From: Xanthobacteraceae bacterium
GTDB lineage: Bacteria; Pseudomonadota; Alphaproteobacteria; Rhizobiales; Xanthobacteraceae
Reading direction: 5' to 3'
DNA length: 5,389 nt
NCBI GenBank assembly: GCA_030039105.1
Contig: JASHQO010000270.1
Span: 1-5,389 of the forward strand
Below are positions 1 through 5,389 of the stretch, one piece after another. The notes beneath the pieces are model-generated. The model worked only from the letters and a program-made list of their open reading frames with translations, did not search any database and was not told where the DNA came from. The translations under genes were made by a program, and so were the position numbers. Numbering within the stretch: position 1 is the stretch's first letter; every line of letters starts with the position of its first letter.

Positions 1-78
1 GAATCCGGCGGCCGCAGCGGCCTCGAGCCGACCCGCTACGGCGATTGGGAGAAGGACGGATTGACGTCGGATTTTTAG
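1..78 (+). CDS. SDHAF4/DUF1674-family succinate dehydrogenase assembly factor, C-terminal end only
   Basis: Reading frame 1 is open from the first base and gives 25 codons then TAG at 76-78. The peptide contains the stretch GLEPTRYGDWEKDGLTSDF, which matches the conserved C-terminus of the SDHAF4 (DUF1674) family (G-PEPTRYGDWE--G---DF). Family knowledge: these small proteins assist assembly of the flavoprotein subunit of succinate dehydrogenase, in mitochondria and in alphaproteobacteria. The start and N-terminal part lie before the window, so length, ribosome site and operon cannot be judged. The gene ends 30 bases before the insertion sequence and is not interrupted by it, at least at this end. 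The identification rests on a short but characteristic motif. Confidence 0.82.
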   Translation, partial: ESGGRSGLEPTRYGDWEKDGLTSDF

Positions 79-108
79 ATTTTCCGCTTGACGCCGTCTA
101 TATATTTC

Positions 109-140
109 GGAATATTATGGCGATTATCCCGCACTTGACT
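109..140 (+). repeat. left terminal inverted repeat of the IS1595-family element
   Basis: This 32-bp end pairs with 1931-1962 in inverse orientation. The inner 23 positions (118-140, containing GGCGATTATCCCGCACTTGA) are identical to the other end, and the match runs one base further at 141/1930. The outer nine bases are less alike, GGAATATTA here against GGATAATAT. The leading GG is typical of IS1595-family tips and was used to set the boundary. Confidence 0.88.
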
Positions 141-163
141 TTCCGTTTTAGCCATGGCATGCT
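135..163 (+). promoter_or_regulatory. possible weak transposase promoter starting within the left inverted repeat
   Basis: TTGACT (135-140) resembles a -35 hexamer. Seventeen bases further, CATGCT (158-163) is a poor -10 match (three of six). The transposase start at 190 follows at a suitable distance. An inward promoter placed partly in an IS end is common, but the -10 is weak and this is only a candidate. Confidence 0.22.
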
Positions 164-189
164 TGTCCTATCGCTAGGGAGGCATTCCT

Positions 190-1098
190 ATGGCCCGCAG
201 ACCCAAGCCCGTCCATCAAATGTCGGTCGCCGAATTTGAGCGGACCTTCCCCGATGAAGATGCTTGCTGCGCCTATCTGGTTGGCCGCCGCTGGCCCAAG
301 GGCGTGGCTTGCCCGCGCTGCGGCGCCGTTGAGCCTACCGCGCTGAAAGGCAACCCTTGGCATTGGCAGTGCTACCAGTGCGCCCCGCAAACCAGCTATC
401 GGTTTTCCCACATTGCCGGGACGATCTTTGAGAACACGAATAAACCGCTCCGGGACTGGTTCCGCGTCGTCCACATGATGCTGACCAGCAAAAAGGGTAT
501 GAGCGCCCTTCAAATCATGCGGACTATGGGTTTCGGCTCCTACAAGACCGCTTGGTACATGTGCCATCGCATTCGTACCGCGCTGATCGAGCGCAACATG
601 GATAAGCTTGGCGGTATCGTCGAAGTGGATGAAACCTTCATCGGCGGGAAAGACAAAAACAAGCACGCCGACAAACGTGGACACGGCGGCAAGCACGCGC
701 CCTCTATGAAAACTCCGGTCATTGGCGCCGTGCGCCGCAAAGGCAACGTGGTCGCCCGCGTTCTGCAATCTGTCACCAAGGAAGATGCCGAACAGTTCGT
801 CCGGGAAACAGTGTCCAACAAAGTCAGCCTGTTGGCGACGGATGAAAACCGGGTCTATGGCGGATTGGACGGCGACTACAATCACGGCCGTGCCTTCCAC
901 TCGGCTCACCGTTACGTCATCGGCGCGGTCCACACCAACACGATTGAGGGCTTTTGGAGCATCATCAAGCGTGGAATCGTTGGCAGCTTCCACAAGGTCA
1001 GCCGCAAATATCTGCCGCTCTACGTCGCGGAGTTTCAGTTCCGCTATAATAACCGCAGAAACCCCGACATCTTCGGAACGGCGATTGAGGGATGCTAA
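190..1098 (+). CDS. IS1595-family transposase, full length (302 aa)
   Basis: This enzyme is expected to cut and join the element's ends through an RNase H-like DDE active site. An N-terminal zinc ribbon is visible as C41-x2-C44 and C61-x2-C64, followed by a helical region (about 75-135). The catalytic domain shows D147 in VEVDETFIGG, D218 in LLATDEN, and the HTNTIEGFWS block with N250 and E253, as expected for the IS1595/ISXO2-like domain; KRGIVGSFHKVS and EFQFRYNNR follow. Length and the ending IFGTAIEGC look like complete family members, with no frameshift or stop. The start is well supported: AGGGAGG at 176-182 lies seven bases before ATG 190. Its last codons overlap the start region of the passenger gene, implying one transcript. 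The exact assignment of N250 versus H248 as a catalytic residue is inferred from the motif only. Confidence 0.95.
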   Translation: MARRPKPVHQMSVAEFERTFPDEDACCAYLVGRRWPKGVACPRCGAVEPTALKGNPWHWQCYQCAPQTSYRFSHIAGTIFENTNKPLRDWFRVVHMMLTSKKGMSALQIMRTMGFGSYKTAWYMCHRIRTALIERNMDKLGGIVEVDETFIGGKDKNKHADKRGHGGKHAPSMKTPVIGAVRRKGNVVARVLQSVTKEDAEQFVRETVSNKVSLLATDENRVYGGLDGDYNHGRAFHSAHRYVIGAVHTNTIEGFWSIIKRGIVGSFHKVSRKYLPLYVAEFQFRYNNRRNPDIFGTAIEGC

Positions 1099-1100
1099 TG
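1087..1100 (+). promoter_or_regulatory. ribosome site and stop/start overlap coupling transposase to passenger gene
   Basis: GAGGG at 1087-1091 precedes ATGCTAATG (1092-1100). The transposase stop TAA is 1096-1098 and ATG 1098-1100 shares its last base. An upstream ATG at 1092 in the same frame directly abuts the GAGGG, leaving no spacing, whereas ATG 1098 lies six bases after it. This favours 1098 as the passenger start and suggests that translation of the two genes is coupled. Confidence 0.6.
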
Positions 1101-1865
1101 GGCGCACTCCGAATCGGAACTGTATTACTCGTTCTTTGCAGCACACTTTTCGGACTCTGGATTGTAAGTACGTCATCGTCGTTTCAAGCCTGCATATCCA
1201 ATCAAACCGCAAAAAATACCGAGGCCGGAAAAGAACAGGCCCCAAAAGGTCCGCTCTCTTTCACTAATGAAGTTGCCCTCAAGAGTCGGTGCGCGGGACA
1301 CGTCATTTATGACTATAGGGACGCTACTATTGCCGCAGCTACCGTTTTGATCGCAGTTTTCACATTTACCCTCTGGTGGACTACGGGCGGTCTTCTGCGC
1401 CTCACTCGCGCGGAATTTCTCGCTACTCACCGGCCCCGCGTCATTGTCAGATTCATTGAGGCTCCGACTTATGATGATGAACCGCGAGAGATTGTTCGAG
1501 TCCATGTCGTAAATATTGGCGTGAATACCGCGACCATCTACGGATTCGGCGGTGATCTGGCGCGGCGCAATATTGAAACAAGAATTTGGACGCCATCGGG
1601 TGCCAGTGGCGCAATTACGATCATCGAGCCGATTCGTTTGGAAAGCGCAGCGCGCCACGTCTTCGTTGTTCGCAATCGACAGGCATTTCAAGAGGTCGAT
1701 ATTCTTGAGGATGCTTGGAATCGGGCCGAAATATGCGTGTTCGGATCGATTCTCTATCGAGACGATGGCGACGTTACGCGAGAAACTGGATTTTTCAGGA
1801 TTTTCGACCGGAAAAGCGAAAAGTTCATCCCCTCCAAAGACCAAGGTGAGGAATACGAGGATTAG
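1098..1865 (+). CDS. IS passenger gene: predicted two-helix membrane protein of unknown function (255 aa)
   Basis: I do not recognise a named family. A first hydrophobic helix spans about residues 7-24, a polar loop with C32 and C65 covers 25-76, and a second helix spans about 77-96 (ATIAAATVLIAVFTFTLWW). A soluble domain of about 155 residues follows. Basic residues R5 before helix 1 and R101/R104 after helix 2 suggest that both termini are cytoplasmic and the loop is periplasmic, where the two cysteines could pair. Just after helix 2 is EFLATHRPRVIVRFIEAP; from memory, a THRP-x-x-x-VR block behind a membrane helix recurs in uncharacterised proteobacterial proteins. The rest alternates hydrophobic and polar residues and looks beta-rich (VRVHVVNIGVNTATIYGF). 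The gene is inside the IS, coupled to the transposase, and shows no transposase or DNA-binding motif, so it is a passenger. It is clearly less GC-rich than the host genes. Starting at ATG 1092 would add two residues. Confidence 0.75.
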   Translation: MGALRIGTVLLVLCSTLFGLWIVSTSSSFQACISNQTAKNTEAGKEQAPKGPLSFTNEVALKSRCAGHVIYDYRDATIAAATVLIAVFTFTLWWTTGGLLRLTRAEFLATHRPRVIVRFIEAPTYDDEPREIVRVHVVNIGVNTATIYGFGGDLARRNIETRIWTPSGASGAITIIEPIRLESAARHVFVVRNRQAFQEVDILEDAWNRAEICVFGSILYRDDGDVTRETGFFRIFDRKSEKFIPSKDQGEEYED

Positions 1866-1867
1866 CA

Positions 1868-1912
1868 GCCCCCATCCGGGGGCCTTGCGTCGGCCTGTCA
1901 GGACCGACTTTT
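1868..1912 (+). terminator. two adjacent hairpins after the passenger gene, possible terminator
   Basis: The first hairpin, GCCCCC-ATCC-GGGGGC (1868-1883), begins three bases after the passenger stop but has no T run. The second is TCGGCCT-GTC-AGGaCCGA (1890-1907), a seven-pair stem with one bulged A at 1903, followed by CTTTT (1908-1912), which looks like a short intrinsic terminator. Both lie inside the IS before its right end and could limit read-through into the nuclease gene at 2018. The T run is short, so efficiency is uncertain. Confidence 0.5.
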
Positions 1913-1930
1913 GGGATGGTTGTTTCTCTA

Positions 1931-1962
1931 AGTCAAGTGCGGGATAATCGCCAATATTATCC
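1931..1962 (-). repeat. right terminal inverted repeat of the IS1595-family element
   Basis: This is the inverse copy of 109-140. Bases 1931-1953 are the exact reverse complement of 118-140; the outer nine (1954-1962) agree at five of nine positions. The base after it (1963) starts host sequence TAGTATCT, which does not repeat the bases before the left end. Confidence 0.88.
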
Positions 1963-2017
1963 TAGTATCTTTTTCCCATTTCCCGCACCGACGTCGTCTA
2001 CGAAGGCGGCCGAACAC

Positions 2018-2554
2018 ATGCCTCATCTGTCCTTTGCGGCCCTGGCCAATCCGCGGCGCGGCAATGCCTGGCTCGTCGTCTGCGCGCTGCTGGGACTCGG
2101 CATCGTCGCCGCCGAGATCGTCAGGCCGGATCTCGCCCGTCATCCGTTGCACCGCGCGCCGTACGGCGAGCGCTACCGCGAAGCGGAAGCCAACACGCGG
2201 CTCTATTCGGCCGAGGTGGTGCGCATCATCGACGGCGACACGTTCGTGGCGCGGGTGCGCGCGTGGCCGAGCCCCGATTACGAGACCCGGGTGCGGCTGC
2301 GCAGCATCGATGCAGCGGAGCTGCACGCCCGTTGCAGCAGGGAGCTCCGCCTCGCGCTCGCCGCGCGCACGGCGCTGCAGCGCCTGCTCGCCGACGGCAG
2401 CGTCACGCTGTCCCACGTCGGGCCGGACAAATATCCCGGACGCATCGACGCCAATGTGGCAACCCGCGGCACACCCGACATTTCGGCGGCGATGCTCTCA
2501 GGCGGCTACGCACGCCGGTATGACGGCGGCCGGCGGGGGAGTTGGTGCGGATAA
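2018..2554 (+). CDS. membrane-anchored staphylococcal nuclease-like (thermonuclease-family) protein, 178 aa
   Basis: The SNase-like fold is indicated by VVRIIDGDTFVARV (68-80), TRVRLRSIDAAE (90-101) and DKYPGR (137-142). Aligning by motif with Staphylococcus nuclease, D74 matches Asp21, R93 Arg35, D98 Asp40, E101 Glu43 and R142 Arg87, so calcium-binding and catalytic positions are all present. The C-terminus AMLSGGYARRYDGG-R-SWC is also typical. A hydrophobic segment at about 17-34 (AWLVVCALLGLGIVAAEIV) after a basic N-terminus (NPRRG) suggests a signal anchor with the nuclease domain outside the cytoplasm. Family activity is phosphodiester cleavage of DNA or RNA, but many bacterial homologues are untested. 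ATG 2018 is chosen because AAGGCGG (2003-2009) precedes it and the protein then begins just before the anchor. The frame stays open upstream to ATG 1916 inside the IS, which I treat as chance. The IS end lies 55 bases upstream, so the native promoter may have been displaced. Confidence 0.85.
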   Translation: MPHLSFAALANPRRGNAWLVVCALLGLGIVAAEIVRPDLARHPLHRAPYGERYREAEANTRLYSAEVVRIIDGDTFVARVRAWPSPDYETRVRLRSIDAAELHARCSRELRLALAARTALQRLLADGSVTLSHVGPDKYPGRIDANVATRGTPDISAAMLSGGYARRYDGGRRGSWCG

Positions 2555-2635
2555 ACAGAGGACGGACGACGGACGACGGAGGACAGATCAAAGAAGCGAA
2601 GCTGCGCTATCCGTCGTCTGTCGTCCGTCCTCTGT
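2555..2635. repeat. 81-bp palindrome of 7-bp units between convergent genes, possible bidirectional terminator
   Basis: Arms 2555-2580 and 2610-2635 are 26 bases each and are reverse complements except at one position (G2571 against T2619, a G-U pair in the plus-strand RNA). The loop is about 29 bases (2581-2609). The left arm and the start of the loop are a run of 7-mers: AACAGAG, GACGGAC, GACGGAC, GACGGAG, GACAGAT (2554-2588). The right arm carries the same kind of unit on the minus strand. The palindrome starts the base after the nuclease TAA and its last base is the last base of the transpeptidase stop. A transcript from either side would fold into a very long hairpin, so it may end or protect both mRNAs. 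There is no T run after either arm, so classical intrinsic termination is not shown. It resembles a dispersed repeat, but I cannot name a family. Confidence 0.8.
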
Positions 2636-3147
2636 CATCTGGTAACCACCACCGGCGTGCCAACGCCGACCCGACCGAACAGATCGGTGACGTCTTCGTT
2701 GAACATGCGGATGCAGCCGTGGGAGACGAAGTGGCCGATCGAAGACGGCTGGTTGGTGCCGTGGATGGCGTAATCGGTGCCGGCGAGCGTCATGGCGGCG
2801 ACGCCCATGGGATTGTGCGGCGAGCCGGCCGGGATCAGCAGGGGCAGCTTCGGATTTTCGCGCCGGATGTCGGGCGGCGGCGCCCAGGCCGGCTCGACGT
2901 ATTTGGCGGCGATCACCGAGCTGCCGGCCCATTGCATGCCGGCGCGGCCGACGCCGACCGGATAGCGGATCGCCTCGCCCGGCCCGACCACCAGATAAAG
3001 ATGCCGCTCGCCGGTGCGCACCACGATGGTGCCCGCCGCATAAGGCTCGTTCACCCCGACCAGCTCGCCGGAGGCCCGCGCCGGCGCCAGCGCCGCTCCG
3101 ACGAAAACGGCCGCCACCGCGGCCGACACCAGGATTTTCCCTCGCAT
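2635..3147 (-). CDS. secreted L,D-transpeptidase, ErfK/YbiS/YcfS/YnhG type (170 aa)
   Basis: Such enzymes make 3-3 peptide cross-links in peptidoglycan or attach proteins to it, working in the periplasm. The catalytic block is IHGTN (H129) followed by SIGHFVSHGCIRMFNEDV, giving S142, H143, G144, nucleophile C145 and R147. The ending DLFGRVGVGTPVVVT is the usual close of the domain. The N-terminus is a signal peptide: MRGK, a hydrophobic core at about 5-20, and a probable cut after ALAPARA (residue 25); no lipobox is seen. The start at 3147 is chosen over an in-frame ATG at 3237 because the longer form would bury the signal peptide, and GGGGA (minus strand, 3160-3156) sits eight bases upstream. 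A tentative promoter (TTGCGC 3237-3232, 18 bases, TACGAT 3213-3208, minus strand) is weak. There is no added peptidoglycan-binding domain. The specific substrate is not known. Confidence 0.9.
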   Translation of the reverse strand: MRGKILVSAAVAAVFVGAALAPARASGELVGVNEPYAAGTIVVRTGERHLYLVVGPGEAIRYPVGVGRAGMQWAGSSVIAAKYVEPAWAPPPDIRRENPKLPLLIPAGSPHNPMGVAAMTLAGTDYAIHGTNQPSSIGHFVSHGCIRMFNEDVTDLFGRVGVGTPVVVTR

Positions 3148-3417
3148 GATGGCATTCCCCGACACGCAACGACGCAACCAGGCATTAAGGTAAACAGCAT
3201 ACGCGAAATCGTAGCCGCACTCAGCAACGGCGCGCAATTACGGTGAATGCTTTCTAAATTTCCGGCCGCTGTGGAGCGCCGTTGCGCTTTTTCCGTCATC
3301 CTGACGGCTCAGACGACATGCGTCACCGTCATTGCGAGCGCAGCGAAGCAATCCAGTGCCGCGGCGGCCGCCTGGAGCGCCTCGTCGCTTCGCTCCTCGC
3401 AACGACGACGGAAAAAG
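3148..3417. other. intergenic region between acsA and the L,D-transpeptidase gene
   Basis: I find no convincing gene here; open frames crossing it are extensions or antisense of neighbours. The right half (3286-3417) is occupied by nested inverted repeats described separately. The left half (3148-3285) should hold the transpeptidase leader and promoter. A short hairpin AGCGC-CGTT-GCGCT (3275-3288) followed by TTTT (3289-3292) resembles a plus-strand terminator but has only five pairs and no plus-strand gene to serve. A perfect CCGTCA-TCC-TGACGG hairpin lies at 3293-3307. Confidence 0.6.

Positions 3418-3418
<1 letters not shown>
3286..3418. repeat. nested inverted-repeat element downstream of acsA containing a GTCATTGCGAG-type dispersed palindrome
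   Basis: The outer arms are perfect 12-bp inverse copies: GCTTTTTCCGTC (3286-3297) and GACGGAAAAAGC (3407-3418). The right outer arm touches the acsA stop codon. The inner arms are CGTCATTGCGAG (3327-3338) and CTCGCAACGACG (3396-3407), with one difference that becomes a G-U pair in the acsA-sense RNA. Further in, AGCGAAGC pairs with GCTTCGCT, and TCCAG (3352-3356) with CTGGA (3372-3376). The inner part matches a palindrome (GTCATTGCGAG...GCGAAGCAATCC) that I recall as frequent and dispersed in bacterial genomes, alphaproteobacteria included. Lying directly after acsA it could stabilise or end that mRNA, but the minus-strand RNA has an A run, not a U run, after the hairpin. The function is inferred. 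Confidence 0.7.
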
Positions 3419-5370
<1,952 letters not shown>

Positions 5371-5389
5371 TGTTATCCTCCACGCGCAG

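Larger units (their letters stand above)
109..1962 (+). mobile_element. IS1595-family insertion sequence with passenger gene, 1,854 bp
   Basis: The element is bounded by 32-bp terminal inverted repeats at 109-140 and 1931-1962, 28 of 32 positions identical, both starting with GG at the outer end. Inside, in the same direction, are an IS1595-type transposase (190-1098) and a second gene (1098-1865), then hairpins at 1868-1912. Family knowledge: the IS1595 family is known for subgroups (such as those named ISNwi1 and ISNha5, from Nitrobacter) that carry passenger genes, and its members normally make 8-bp target duplications. Here the flanks are TATATTTC (101-108) and TAGTATCT (1963-1970), which do not match. 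The passenger gene is visibly more AT-rich than the host genes, consistent with separate ancestry. Both genes and both ends look intact, so the element may still be mobile. The subgroup is not certain. Confidence 0.9.

Noticed and set aside
148..1245. A 365-codon open frame on the minus strand across the transposase gene
   Set aside because: It is antisense to a transposase with full motifs and a strong ribosome site. The peptide shows no recognisable domain, and long antisense frames are common in GC-rich genes.
1173..1844. A 223-codon open frame on the minus strand across the passenger gene
   Set aside because: The plus-strand gene has a ribosome site, coupled start and plausible membrane helices. 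The antisense product shows no coherent features and runs against the IS genes.
2554..2640. Repeated 7-mers considered as a CRISPR-like or iteron array
   Set aside because: The units are contiguous without spacers and arranged as inverse arms, which fits a palindromic repeat. No cas or replication gene is nearby.
3148..3237. A longer transpeptidase start at ATG 3237
   Set aside because: It would put 30 extra residues before a clear signal peptide. ATG 3147 has a better-placed GGGGA ribosome site.
3293..3307. Perfect hairpin CCGTCA-TCC-TGACGG considered as the acsA terminator
   Set aside because: On the acsA-sense strand it is followed by an A run, not a U run, and on the other strand there is no gene to end.

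Overview
The window looks like chromosomal DNA from a GC-rich alphaproteobacterium, most likely in the Bradyrhizobium / Rhodopseudomonas / Nitrobacter group. The reasons are the GC-rich third codon positions of the host genes, the alphaproteobacterial C-terminus of an SDHAF4-type protein at the left edge, the kind of IS1595-family element present, and a GTCATTGCGAG...GCAATCC dispersed palindrome that I recall as common in such genomes. The genus is inference; no rRNA or other marker gene is present.

Left to right: (1) 1-78 holds the last 25 codons of an SDHAF4/DUF1674 succinate dehydrogenase assembly factor. (2) 109-1962 is an apparently complete 1,854-bp IS1595-family insertion sequence with 32-bp terminal inverted repeats. 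It encodes a full-length transposase (190-1098) and, overlapping its stop codon, a passenger gene for a two-helix membrane protein of unknown function (1098-1865), followed by hairpins that may end transcription. No 8-bp target duplication is visible. (3) 2018-2554 encodes a membrane-anchored staphylococcal-nuclease-like protein with all the usual catalytic positions present. (4) 2555-2635 is a long palindrome built of 7-bp units that fills the gap between two convergent genes. (5) 2635-3147 (minus) is a secreted L,D-transpeptidase of the ErfK/YbiS type. (6) 3148-3417 is non-coding and carries nested inverted repeats, including the dispersed palindrome. (7) 3418-5370 (minus) is a complete acetyl-CoA synthetase, acsA, whose upstream control region lies beyond the window.

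The host genes do not form one pathway: SDH assembly and acetate activation are central carbon metabolism, the transpeptidase acts on the cell envelope, and the nuclease homologue has no assigned role. The accessory part is the insertion sequence. Its coupled membrane passenger gene, the missing target duplication and the two palindromic intergenic elements are the points most worth following. I see no CRISPR array, tRNA, rRNA, phage gene or recognisable defence system, and nothing here amounts to a clear new biological system.
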